A stretch of 64,000 nt of DNA, from assembly GCA_029216955.1 (NCBI GenBank), contig JANAVB010007000.1, positions 2,618,281 through 2,682,280 on the forward strand, written 5' to 3'. Source of the stretch: Iris pallida. Its lineage: Eukaryota; Streptophyta; Magnoliopsida; Asparagales; Iridaceae. Below, piece after piece: positions 23,878 through 35,632 of this stretch (within the stretch, counting starts at the first letter, position 1; every line of letters starts with the position of its first letter). The notes beneath the pieces are model-generated. The model was given only the letters and a program-made list of their open reading frames with translations, did no database searches and was not told where the DNA came from. Made by a program: the position numbers and the translations under genes.

Positions 23878-26800
23878 GTGGGCCAGCAGCAACCTGGAGA
23901 TCAAGCCCAGCATTCAGGAGTAGCCTCCAGAGTCATACCTACTTGGGGTCAAGAGCCACCAGTTCAGCCAGTCCAGCCTGCAGAGCCCGATGATGGCACC
24001 TTGGTGGGTCTCATCAGGACATTACTAGCATCTCAAGATCGTCGGGGCGATGCCCTCCACCAGGCAGTACAAGATGCTCTGAACAGAGGCGGTCATCAAG
24101 GGAACCAGGCAGCCAACAGCTTCAAGCGTTTGAACCCTCCCTTATTCGACGGCAGTGAGGATGCGATTGCCGCAGATGCTTGGCTGCAGGATACTGAGGT
24201 GATTCTAGAAGCGGCAAAGACGTCCGAGAACCAGAAGGTGGCGGTAGTATGCCTACAGCTATTGGATCTTGCCCGCAGCTGGTGGGCGGCACAGGCCGTT
24301 GGATTAGTGGCACCTATTGTATGGACAGTATTTCGTGAGAGATTCTAGACCAAGTACTTCGATGCTGTAGCTCGGTACGATCTACAGACGAGGTTCACCA
24401 ATCTGAAGCAGATGGGCAGGACGGTCGAAGGATATGCGGCCGAGTTTTCGAGACTTAGTCGGTTTGCTCCCACCTTGGTAGCGACCGAGTTCGACAGAGC
24501 CCAGCGGTTCCAGCAAGGTCTCTACCTGGAGATTTTATTGGCAGTAGAGCAGTTTGAGCATCAGACTTTTGATGCGGTATTGAGTGCAGCCAGGAGGCAC
24601 GAGTATACCTTCCAGAGGATCGTGGACAGGACCGGAGGTCGAAAGCGATCTCATGGCCACATGAATCAGTCTTCGGTACCAGCTCCGACAGCTAGGGCTT
24701 TGACAATTAGAACTCCGAGGCGGGCGACCTCAGTGACGTCGGTTCAGCATTCGATCCCGATGAACCCTTAGTAGCAGAAGCAGAAGCACTCTTTCGCAGT
24801 GGGATGTTCACATTACGGGAAGCCAGGACATGTGGTGGAAGAATGTCGCAGGGCGCAGGAATTGTGCCTGGCTTTTGGGGCAACAGATCACAAGATAGGA
24901 TCCTGCCCGAATAGGGGTAGTTCATCATCGTCCAACTTTACTAGTCCTTCGGTAAGAGGACCAGCACCAATCCAGCAACAGCAACAGTTTTCGAGGCCCT
25001 TTCCGCCTCAGTCCCAAGTATTCCAGCAGCAAAACCCCCAGCAGTATACACAAGCCCGAGCCATGATTCAGAGCAGACAGAGAGGTTTTCAGCAGAGGGG
25101 ACCCGCACCCAGAGGACATGGTCAGGCAATGGCGATGACCGTAGAAGAAGGATTGGCACCAGGTAAGGTAGTGGCAGGTACTATTCTCGTCAACTCCTCT
25201 CCAGCATCAGCATTATTTGATTCTGGTGTATCGTATTCATTTATGTCTGCACGATTCACGACACTGATAGAATTGGAGCCCGAGTCATTATCAGTAAGTC
25301 TCAATATACTTATTGGTAACGATCTTGTGGGAGTGGATAGAGTCTTTTCCTCATGTCGGATCGTAGTTAGCGGTAGAGAGTTTCCCGCTAGATTGATAGA
25401 GTTTCCAATGGCCGATTATGATGTGGTCTTAGGGATGGATTGGTTAAGGAACCAGTATGCTAGGATAGACTGCCATGTTGGCAGGGTTGTTTTTAGCATT
25501 CCAGGCGAGCCAGAGTTTTCCTTTTCCCGAGGCGAAGTTGAACCTTCTCCTCCAGTATTGCGGATGGCAGTAGCAGCAATACAGTTACCCCGGATAGTCG
25601 AGGAGTTTCCAGATGTTTTCCCAGAAGAGCTTCCAGGAATGTTGCCAGAGCGAGAGATCGAGTATACTATCGACTTGATCCCAGGGACAGCCTCAGTGCC
25701 GGAGAGAGTCTACAGGATGGCGCCGTCAGAGTTAGAGATATTGTACAAGATGATTGAAGAACTCAGGACCAAGGAATTTATTCGTGCAAGTGGATCGCCT
25801 TGGGGAGCCCCGATGCTTCTTGTGAAAAAGAAGGATGGTACGTCCAGATTATGTGTAGATTATCGTACCTTGAACTCAGTGACAATCAAGAACAGATACC
25901 CTCTTCCGAGGATAGATGACTTGTTTGATCAACTCAAAGGGGCGGCAGTATTCTCGAAGATCGACTTGCGGTCAGGATACCATCAGATCAGAGTCAGAGA
26001 GCAGGACATCCCGAAGACAGCTTTTAGATCTAGATATGGGCATTGGGAGTTCCTTGTTATGCCATTTGGAGCAACCAATGTGCCAGCTGTATTCATGGAC
26101 CTCATGAATCGTATTTTCATGCCATACTTGGATCATTTCATGATTGTGTTTATAGATGATATTCTGGTCTACAGCAAGAGTAAAGCGGAGCATGAGCAGC
26201 ATCTTAGAATTGTCCTCCAGATTCTTCGAGAGCACCTGTTGTACGCGAAGTTCAGTAAACACGAGTTCTGGCTCGATCGTATTTTGTACTTGGGTTATAT
26301 TATTACCAGAGGTGGGGTAGAAGTGGATCCCCAGAAGATAGTGGCCATTAAAACATGGCCAGTACCCAACACAGTGGCAGAAGTTCACAGCTTTCTTGGT
26401 TTGGCCGGCTACTACCGGCGATTTGTTTCAGATTTTGCTCGGATTTCAGTACCTATGACCCAGTTGACCCGCAAGGATGCGCAGTTTGCCTGGACAGTAG
26501 AATATCAGGATTCTTTTGAGAAGTTGAAGCGAGGCTTGATGACGGCACCCATTCTCACGCTTCCAGATGGGATCGGAGGATTTTCAGTATATTGTAATGC
26601 TTCAGGCAGAGGTTTGGGATGTATTTTGATGCGGTATGGGAAGGTAATTGCTTATGCATCACGTCAGCTTCGTGATCATGAGAGAAATTATCCGACCCAT
26701 GACTTGGAGTTAGGAGCAGTAGTGTTTGTACTTAAGCTTTGGAGACACTACTTGTATGGAGATAGGATGGAGATTTTCACCGACCACAAGAGCCTGAAGT

Positions 26801-27211
26801 ATGTATTCACTCAGAAGGATCTCAACATGCGACAGAGAAGGTGGCTAGAGCTACTTGTGGATTATGATGTCAACCTGCAATATCACCCAGGAAAGGCCAA
26901 TGTAGTAGCAAATACATTGAGCAGGAGAGCCGAAGCTTATTTCCTCACAGCGTAGCCAGGGTTATTGGCAGATCTTCAGAAGATGGGAATCGAGGTGGTT
27001 CCTCCTACCAGTGTGACATTTATGGCCAGTCTACAAGTTCAGTCCAGTATAGTTGAGCGGATCAAGTTAGCTCAGTCAACAGATCCTAAGCTTCAGCGAC
27101 TTAGGACAGAATGTGTAGCAGGGCGAAGACCAGAGTTACGTAACCATGAGGATGGTACACTTCGGCATGGGAGGCGTCTTTGTGTACCCAGTGGAGATAT
27201 CAGACAGGAGA
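23878..27211 (+). pseudogene. Gypsy gag-pol polyprotein (gag, protease, RT, RNase H), nonsense-mutated
   Basis: One frame runs from about 23878 to 27211, broken only by TAG codons at 24346, 24769, 24772 and 26953. Order: Gag capsid (24120-24650; FTNLKQMGRTVEGYAAEFSR), a zinc knuckle with one Cys changed to Tyr ([14 protein letters not shown], 24808), aspartic protease ([12 protein letters not shown], 25218), reverse transcriptase ([27 protein letters not shown], the active site [10 protein letters not shown] near 26148), RNase H ([12 protein letters not shown] near 26590, where Asp is expected in place of Asn; [10 protein letters not shown]) and the VVANTLSRR motif. The start at 23878 is GTG, so the true start is probably lost. 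The LARD then interrupts at GGAGA, and integrase resumes at 34556. The product would copy element RNA into DNA in cytoplasmic particles. Confidence 0.92.
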
Positions 27212-29575
27212 TGTAGTTCCCCGTCCCACTCAGTCAATCGGAGGAATCGCAACGCTGACGGCGTTCGGGCTTAGCCTTACAACGGCGACTCGAAGACATC
27301 GCTCAGGTGGGATAGTTTCGGTGAACTTGCCTCATCTTTGCCTTCACATAATAAATCACATGTTTTTAACTTGCACAATAGGCTTAATAATAAAAAGAGA
27401 TGAATCCACAAAGCTAAAGGGAGTAATCCCGACGGGTCAGAATGTCTTAGAACATGGAAAGGTCCAACGGTCGGCATAGAGTTGGTGCACGGCGTGCTTT
27501 GAAAATGACACTCAGTCCTTCGTCCCGTGTCTTGGGAGAAGGAAAGTTGGTCTTCGACACAAAACTATGAACTTTCCTAAGTCATAGCCGTCGCCCGCAT
27601 AAATGCTTGATATTCCGTAACGCAAGGCTTGGCATAGCCTTTGCTCGTCCTTTGAGTTAAGTTGTAGGCTCGATTAAGTTAGGCAAAGTTATGCCGGTCG
27701 ACCTAAGTCATTCCAAGTGTTGTCCTGTTCATTCTGCGGTTGTCAAGTTAAATAGTCCCACGATCCCAAGGCCCGTCATATGAGGTATGACTTGGGCGAT
27801 AGCGTTGCGTAGAACATGAGTCGATTTAAGACACGAGCCACGGTTGGTTCAGTGGGAAGTAGCCACGGTCTGTTGATACTTAATAAAACACGTTATGTTC
27901 AAGTTAAGTTGGAAGGCTATACAGTAGCCGTTCCCTGAGTTCAAAAGAATGTTAAGTCTAAGCGATGGTTAGTCGCCGAGAGAAAATAGGTCGGGACTGT
28001 GGTTCAGTCGCCGAGGCAACCCTGATTTGGGCTCTACAAAAGAAGTATAAAAAGTGGAAGAAGTAAAGCTAAGGAACTAAAGGATGATGATGAGACCATG
28101 CAATTACGTTAAGTCTAGAAGTTAGCATAGGCGCGTGGTCATGGACAAATTGTCGACAAGGGCGATATTTCTTCGAGCGGCAACCCAGGGCCAAGGGACC
28201 GACTCGACCTAGGAGGAAACAGGGTATAGCCGAGCTGGGTAATAGGCAACCGGTATGTCGGAGACTTGCATCGGGGATCGCCACCTGCGGTACAAGGGTC
28301 TCGAATGCCAGGCTATGTCCACGATGACTAGTTAATGCCAATGACCATTCATATAGATGTGTCGGCACGGAAGGTAATCCGCGTGTGTGCCTTTGGATTG
28401 AGTTGAGTTGAATGTGTATGCAGTTAGAAGACACAAAGTTTGGGCCTAAGATTTGGGCTACAACGAATGCGGTGGGATTCGGCACAAGATGTGGCGTCGA
28501 GTGTTAAGTCGTTGGCATAGAGTTGCATGAGTTAGGCTTGAGCTGTTGCGAGTTAAGTCGAGAAGGACCGTAGGGCAAGTTGAGTGAAGTTACGTTGAGT
28601 TGCTGGGCACGACCTCAAAATATGAGGTATGGTCGTGTCGTCACAACACAAGTATAGGCAAGACTAAACGAGGAGGTGCTGCCTCAGAGATATTGAAGCA
28701 CGAATCGAGTTCATGGTACGACCGAGTCATTACGTCATAGAGTATGGCACAAAAGACAAGTATGAGTCGGTACATCGACAATACAAGCACGAAAAAGGTC
28801 TAGAGGCAAGGAAATATAGTCTATCGTGTAGGCGTCTCTGATTATGGCCGTAAGGCAAGTACGACTTGATAGGTTAACGTTGTTGAGTGGACGTTACTGT
28901 TGCAAGCACGGGATGGTCCTCTGACACAAGTATGCCAAGGCGTCCATCATAAAACTGATCCTAAGACAAGACTAGAAAGATAATTGATAAGAATGGACTA
29001 TGTTGCACAAAGTAAATCAAACGTGTTAGTTTTTTATGGATGGACGAGGAGCTCATTCCACCAGTACAGTTGAGTACTGACACCCACATAGTTTCCATGT
29101 GCAGGCACAGGTAGAAGCTCGTGGCGCGGAGCTCGCTTGGACGCGTCGAGGTACGGAGTTCCTTGACGATTCGAAACGTATGGCCTCATGGAGTCAAGAC
29201 TTATACGGGACATAAAGTTTGGACGTCGCCTTCCGAAGCTTCCGCTGGCTCAAGCGTTGTATCGAGAGATGAGAGAGAACAGAGTGAACTTGTAATATGA
29301 GAAGAGTAAGCTTGAGAGACTTGTAATCTTGGCCTTGCGCCCCAATGTAATCGTTGTTTCAATATCAATAAAAGAGCTTCTTTGAATAACTTATTTTTTG
29401 TTCTAAATTTTTGCTGCTATTATTCAATGCCTCTGCATGGGACTTCTGTGCGACGACCCCGTCACAGCCGCTGAAATCGGCTGTTATGGAACCCGCCTTG
29501 CACGAGCGCAATCTAGGCTCGTGCGGCATCACGTCTTAGCGATGACGATCGCTCCTACGGGAGCGGGGCGTGACA
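27212..29575 (+). repeat. LARD 5' LTR (2364 bp)
   Basis: TGTAG start and TGACA end; aligned over its length with 32193-34555. A TATAAAAAG near 28048 and an AATAAAAG signal near 29368 could serve as promoter and poly(A) signal. The short frames within it are shared with the other LTR and have no domain. Confidence 0.93.
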
Positions 29576-29578
29576 TAA

Positions 29579-29590
29579 TGGTATCAGAGC
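29579..29590 (+). other. LARD primer-binding site (initiator Met tRNA)
   Basis: TGGTATCAGAGC, the 12-base plant initiator-Met complement, begins 3 bp after the 5' LTR end. Confidence 0.95.
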
Positions 29591-32192
29591 ACGGCTTTAC
29601 GTCCTTGGCCTATCGATTGAATTCTTTAACTCTGTTGTTTTCGCCAACTCTGAAGTGTTGCTTTCGTAAGTTGATATCGTTGGTGCGCTCTCTCTCAATT
29701 GTTCCACGGGATGTCCATACAATAAGTCTAATATTTTTAAAAGCTCGTACAAGCGTTCAATCGAATGCATCGGTAGGCCTTTGTGCCGAACGGTATCAAA
29801 ATTTTACTTGACAGAAAAATGCGTGCTAAAGTTAGCAAGTCGCATGCGTGCCTAACGAGTCCTACGTCGACATTAGCAAATGAGCATGCAAAATCGGAGT
29901 ATAGTCCATACGGGATGGTTATGCACACGGCCTTTTGGCTAAGTTGTGCCGTGTGTCGCGCACCTAGACTTTATGGTGCAAACGAGTTGCGAGCGATATT
30001 AAGTACCGCTCGATCGGGAACGAAACTACACTTAGAGTGACCTATCGATAGAGTGCTATCGAGCGACGATAACGTCTATGCGATATAGATGAGTATGCTT
30101 GAAATTCGAGAAATGGTTCGAACGGAATTCAAAGAAGTCGATTTTGATTCGAATGATAGTTTTGAGGATTTATAGAATGACTTGACCCTGAGTGGTGTAT
30201 GGACGTTATAGAAATTATTTGGGCGGAACCAGAGGATTTACGAATAGTACGAGTATGTCGACAAGCGATGATATCGCAAAGCCTTAGAACGAGTAGCGCT
30301 TAGTTGGTTATGATTCGAGAATCGCAAACGAGATCTCGTTCGAACGATTCGTGAATGGTAATACGAGTTATGAAATGGTTGAATGAAGATTCTAAATGAT
30401 AAACTAAATGGATGACTTGATTGAAGAAATCGATACGGATCATCTACGAGAAGTTAGCACGATTGGATGATAGCGTACATGAAATATTTGATTTTGAAGT
30501 TACGCAAATGACTCTAAGGTTTGGATTGAACATTGTTTGATGATTTGAGTTAGCAAACAGGGACGATGCGAATTGAGGAAATACGTTGGTCGATGGCTTA
30601 AGATAGACGGATAAACGATACGTGAATTTGGGTTGAAGTAATTGATCTTGTAAAGGATTCGGGGGATAATGATCGAACTTGATGTTGAATGTCGAGGAGA
30701 TTATCCAGTCGGACGCTAGAATCATTCGCACGACTCAGAATTCGTTACAAAAAAAGATCGTCAGGTTACGCAGATCATCGATGGTATTGAGGCGTATCAA
30801 AGATCGATATGCGATAACTTGGGGGTACTCTGACTCGATGAATGACGGTCGTGCAAGTGTTATTGTTCGGTTGGATGCAATACTTAGAATTTTGATTGAG
30901 ACGAATGTTGGATGAAAATGAAAGTGTCTTGATGGTTATGCGGATAACCACAACGTTGACGATCTTGTTTTGTACGAGCGCAACTCTATCCTCGCACATG
31001 CGTTGCGTCAGATTTGGGGTAATCGTTCCGCGTGAGTGCTGACATGGTGATTCATGTCACAAGAATGATCAAACTCGGAAAATCAGGACGCGGCAACTTT
31101 GATTGTCTCGACTTATTGGCTTGATGCGAAGGTAAACTCGAGGATTTGTAGGATTTATGATTGACGAATGAATAAAACTTGAGGATTGAGTAGGTCCAAT
31201 CCGCGCATCGAGAATGAATTAGTCTAGACACAAAACAAGAGTTACGTTTCGATGAGAATGATTATCTCGCGGGAGCGTGCATGGTGATTCGTGCCCACCG
31301 TGGATAATCTGACTCGCATGAGATCGGGGCGCAACGTATTATTAAGTCAGGTGACCTTGTGATCGATTTCGTGAATTGGGATAAATGACTTAGGGAGTAT
31401 GGGATGTGAATTATGGTTTAGCGATAAATCGTATCGTAGCATGCTTGACTTGGAAGGATTGATAGGCGGATTACGTCGAACGTGTTCAAAGAGACAGACT
31501 GGCTTGATGAACGAGCGATATGTTCGTATCGAGGATTGGTTGGACGTAAATTATTGTAGGATGGCTTTGCTGAACGACTCGAACCCCGTGCGACGAATAT
31601 TGGGATGTACGTAGGGAATCGATGCTCGATGTTTAGAAATCGGAGTGATGCGAGCTTGGGTAGAAAACCCCATACCATCGATTTGGTTTGACCTTAGGAT
31701 GGGGTCAGTGTTGATATAGTTGTTTGGAAACTATAATTCCAATACTGACGGAAAGACATAGCCTAGCGGTTAGGCAGACATCCGAGTGCGAAGTGGTAGG
31801 ATTGTGGAGGCACCACTCGCGAGTATCGGTTGACATGCATGTATATCAGGGACGCTTGAATATGTACACGATCCGACTCGAGTGGTGATGGCGGGATTCG
31901 CTATCACGAGGCTTGATTGAAATGCATGTATTTTGGGGACGCATAAAATATGTGCACGATCCAACTAAGTGATACGTTGAATTCAAGTGAGACTTGAGGA
32001 ACAGGAAAGTGTCAAGGATTTTGAGATTGTAAGTTTGGAAGAAAAGATTATGAGTAGCACGAGCGTGGCTCGGATTTGAGGAAACGCATAGGAGAAGTGT
32101 GTGCGAGAGTCCTTGATTGTTGAGTAAAGTTATAAGCCGATAAGTGTACTCAGTAAGTTTCGAGGACGAAACTTTTTCTGAGTGGTGTATGA
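29591..32192 (+). other. LARD internal region, non-coding
   Basis: No frame above about 100 codons and no retroviral domain. Diverged direct repeats occur: ATGCATGTAT...GGGACGC...GTACACGATCC near 31830 recurs near 31923, and the CATGGTGATTC(A/G)TG region near 31040 recurs near 31280. Their structural or packaging role is unknown. Confidence 0.7.
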
Positions 32193-34555
32193 TGTAGTGT
32201 CCCGTCCCGCTCAGTCAATCGAAGGAATCGCAACGTCGACGGCGTTCGGTCTTGGCCTTACAACGGCGACTCGAAGACATCGTTCAGGTGGGATAGTTTC
32301 GGTGAACTTGCCTCATCTTTGCCTTCACATAATAAATCGCATGTTTTCAACTTGCACAATAGGCTTAATAATAAAAAGAGATGAATCCACATTGCTAAAT
32401 GGTGTAATCCCGACGGGTCGGAATGTCTTAGAACATGGAAAGGTCCAACGGTCGGCTTAGAGTTGGTGCACGACGTGCTTTGAAAATGACACTCGGTCCT
32501 TCGTCTCGTGGCTTGGGAGAAGGAAAGTTGGTCTTCGACACAAAACTATGAACTTGCCTAAGTCATAGGTGTCGCCCGCATAAACGCTTGATATTCCGTA
32601 ACGCAAGGCTTGGCATAGCCTTTGCACGTCCCTTGAGTTAAGTTGTAGGCTCGATTAAGTTAGGCAAAGTTAGGCCGGTCGACCTAAGTCATTCCAAGTG
32701 TTGTCCCGCTTATTCTGCGGTTGTCATATTAAATAGTCCCACGATCCCAAGGCCCGTCATATGAGATATGACTTGGGCGATAGCGTTGCGTAGAACACGA
32801 GTCGGTTTAAGGCACGAGCCACGGTTGGTTCAGTAGGAAATAGCCACGGTCTTTTGATACTTAATAAAACACGTTATGTTCAAGTTAAGTTGGAAGGCTA
32901 TACAGTAGCCGTTCCCTGAGTTCAAAAGAATGTTAAGTCTAAGCGATGGTTAGTTGCCGAGAGGAAATAGGTCGGGACTGTGGTTCAGTCGTCGAGGCAA
33001 CCCTGGTTTGGGCTCTACAAAAGAAGTATAAAAAGTGAAAGAAGTAAAGCTAAGGAACTAAAGGATGATGATGAGACCATGCAATTACGTTAAGTCTAGA
33101 AGTTAGCGTAGGCGCGTGGTCATGGACAACTTGTCGACAAGGGCGATGTTTCTTCGAGCGGCAAAGCAGGGCCAAGGGACCGACTCGGCCTAGGAGAAAA
33201 CAGGGTATAGCCGAGTTGGGTAATAGGCAACCGGTATGTCGGGGGCTTGCATCGGGGATCGCCACATGCGGTACAAGGGTCCCGAATGCCAGGCTATGTC
33301 CACGATGGCTAGTTAATGCCAGTGACCATTCATATAGATGTGTCGGCATGGACGGCAATCCGCGTGTGTGCCTTTGGATTGAGTTGAGTTGAATGTGTAT
33401 GCAGTTAGAAGACACAAAGTTTAGGCCTAAGATTTAGGCTACAACGAAGGCCGCGTGCTTCGGCAAGAGATATGGCGTCGAGTGTTAAGTCGTTGGCATA
33501 GAGTTGCATGAGTTAGGCTTGAGCTGTTGCGAGTTAAGTCGAGAAGGGCCGTTGGGCAAGTTGAGTGAAGTTACGTTGAGTTGCTGGACACGACCTCGAA
33601 ATATGAGGCACGGCCGCGTTGTCACAACACAAGTATAGGAAAGACTAAGCGAGGAGGCGCTGCCTCAGAGATATTGAAGAACGAATCGAGTTCATGGCAC
33701 GACCGAGTCGTTACGTCACAGAGTATGGCACGAAAGACAAGTATGAGTCGGTGCGTCGACAATACAAGCACGAGAAAGGTCTAGAGGCAAGGAAATGGAG
33801 TCTATCGTGTAGGCGTCTCTGATTATGGACGTAAGACAAACACGACTTGATAGGTTAAAGTTGTTGAGTGGACGTTACTGTTGCAAGCACGGGATGGTCC
33901 TCAGACACAAGTATGCCAAGGCGTCCGTCATAAAACTGATCCTAAGACAAAACAAGAAAGACAATTGATAAGAATGGACTATGTTACACAAAGTAAATCA
34001 AACGTGTTGGTTTTGTATGGGTGGGCGAGGAGCTCATTCCACCAGTACAGTTGAGTACTGACACCCACATAGTTTTCATGTGCAGGCACAGGTAGAAGCT
34101 CGTGGCACAGAGCTCGCTTGGATGCGTCGAGGTACGGAGTTCCTTGGCGATTCAAAGCGTGCGGCCGCATGGAGTCAAGACTTATACGGGACATAATGTA
34201 TGGACGTCGCCTTCCGAAGCATCCGCTGGCTCAAGCGTTATATCGAGAGATGAGAGAGAGCAGAGTGAACTTGTAATGTGAGAAGAGTGAGCTTGAGAGA
34301 CTTATAATCTTGTCCTTGCGCCCCAATGTAACCGTTGTTTCAATATCAATAAAAGAGCTTCTTTGAATAACTTGTGTTTTGTTCTAAATTTTCGCTGCTA
34401 TTATTCAATGTCTCTGTATGGGACTTCTGTGCGACGACCCCGTCACAGCCGCTGAAATCGGCCGTTATGGAACCTGCCTTGCACGAGCACAATCTAGGCT
34501 CGTGTGGCATCACGCTGTAGCGAGGACGATCGCTCCTACAGGAGGGGGCGTGACA
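32193..34555 (+). repeat. LARD 3' LTR (2363 bp)
   Basis: Starts TGTAGTGTCCCGTCCC and ends GGGGGCGTGACA. The sequence before it (CTGAGTGGTGTATGA) is a poor polypurine tract. Confidence 0.93.
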
Positions 34556-34892
34556 GGAGATCATTGCAGAAGCTCACAGTTCTCAGTATTACATTCATTT
34601 CGGTGGCACGAAGAGTACCGTGATATCCGTCAGCACTTTTGGTAGAATGGCATGAAGAGGAAGATAGCCCGGTTTGTCTCTCGGTGTTTGGTTTGCCAAT
34701 AAGTTAAAACTGAGCATCAGAGACCGGCTGGACTTCTTCAGCCCTTGCCGATTCCAGAATGGAAGTAGGAGCATATCACCATGGATTTTGTGACTGGATT
34801 ACCTAGGTCCCCCGGCCGGTAGAGATGCTATTTGGGTTATTATAGACAGGCTCACGACGGTGGCTCGCTTTCTCCCGTTCAGAGTTGGTCAG
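34556..34892 (+). pseudogene. Gypsy integrase N-terminal fragment
   Basis: The pol frame resumes directly after the LARD with EIIAEAHSSQYYIH, a His/His/Cys/Cys zinc-binding region ending SRCLVC, then PIPEWK and MDFVTGLP and, after a frame change, VIIDRLTTVARFLPFRVGQ, the start of the integrase core. Stops and frame changes are present. At 34893 it is joined to MULE transposase sequence. The related intact order is seen in the integrase at 63068-64000. Confidence 0.85.
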
Positions 34893-35632
34893 TTGATGAA
34901 TGCTAATGATATCGTATTTCCTCATGCTCGTAGATTATTATGCACTTGGCATGTAAATCGAAATATTCAAGCACAATACAAGATAAAGTTCGAGAAAGTA
35001 GATGGCAAAGTCGATATGGAACGCTTCGAAGAATTCTACAGAGATTGGACCCTTGTATGGCGAGCAAGTACTAAGGAAACTTTCGATACAGCATGGTACA
35101 TCTTCAAAGAGTAGTAGGAAAAGAGCAACCCGGTATGTATATCTTATATCAAAGATACATGGCCTGATCCACATAAAAAAAATTTTGTCTTGGCATGGGC
35201 GAATACGGTAAAACATTACGGCACGACCACTACCAACCGTGCCGAAGGATCACATTCAAGACTGAAAAGGCATCTTCGTTCATTGGTCGGGGGTTTTGTG
35301 TCAGTCTGGAAAGCAATCAATCAAATGACTAATTCGACCGTGAATGAGATAAAGGCTTCATTTGAGATGAGCCTCAATATTGTGATGCACCAACATAAGA
35401 AAGAACATCTCTTGTCTGATTTAATCCATGTAGTATCCCACTCTGCATTGAATTTACTACTTCATGATACTGGTCGTACGAATTCAGTCGGGTTCGATAC
35501 CGAAGTATGTGGTTGTACATATCGTACTTGTCTCGGCCTCCCTTATGCACACGAGATCAACGAATATCAACGTCAATGTAGACCTATTACAGTAGTGGTT
35601 GTTGATCAACGTTGGAGACAGCTGTCGATCAT
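34893..35632 (+). pseudogene. MULE transposase 3' segment, second copy
   Basis: 740 bp match 15558-16778 once the 477-bp solo LTR and one CTACC are removed. It begins inside the transposase core (LMNANDIVFPHARRLL) and ends at DQRWRQLSI. It keeps TGG at the position of the first copy's 15724 stop, but has TAGTAG near 35112 and a SWIM-finger Cys changed to Tyr (PYAHE). The left neighbour is gypsy integrase, not transposase, so this is a rearrangement product. It ends at ATCAT followed by LTR copy B. Confidence 0.92.

Larger units (their letters stand above)
27212..34555 (+). mobile_element. LARD: complete non-coding LTR retrotransposon, 7.3 kb
   Basis: It starts TGTAGTTCCCCGTCCC and ends GGGGGCGTGACA, flanked by GGAGA at 27207-27211 and 34556-34560. 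Two LTRs of about 2.36 kb (27212-29575, 32193-34555) differ by scattered substitutions, roughly 4-6% in the stretches I compared. The internal 2.6 kb has a perfect initiator-Met primer-binding site but no gag or pol domain. Just before the 3' LTR it carries TTTCGAGGACGAAAC, a motif found at the 3' internal end of plant Ty3 elements, which points to a chromovirus partner for mobilisation. It interrupts the host gypsy pol frame between RNase H and integrase. Confidence 0.93.
16779..34892 (+). mobile_element. Ty3/gypsy chromovirus (Tekay/Del-like), 5' LTR to mid-integrase, truncated on the right
   Basis: The element inserted in the MULE at ATCAT (16774-16778). It comprises the 5' LTR, leader, gag, protease, RT, RNase H and part of integrase. 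At 34892/34893 the integrase sequence stops abruptly (after LPFRVGQ) and MULE transposase sequence resumes, so the rest of integrase and this copy's own 3' LTR are missing. It hosts two insertions: a minus-strand 4.1-kb solo LTR in its 5' LTR and a 7.3-kb LARD in pol. Long LTRs (2.75 kb without the insertion) and a close relative with a chromodomain-like tail at 63.1 kb fit the Tekay lineage. Confidence 0.85.

Noticed and set aside
25972..26388. Minus-strand 138-codon frame over the reverse transcriptase
   Set aside because: It is a shadow of the conserved plus-strand RT frame.
28069..28485. 138-codon minus-strand frame in the LARD LTR
   Set aside because: It recurs shortened in the other LTR, has no domain and lies antisense to the element; probably chance openness.
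31757..31790. tRNA gene or SINE in the LARD interior (TAGCCTAGCGGTTAGGC)
   Set aside because: The A-box-like word is good, but no B-box or cloverleaf follows at the right distance.
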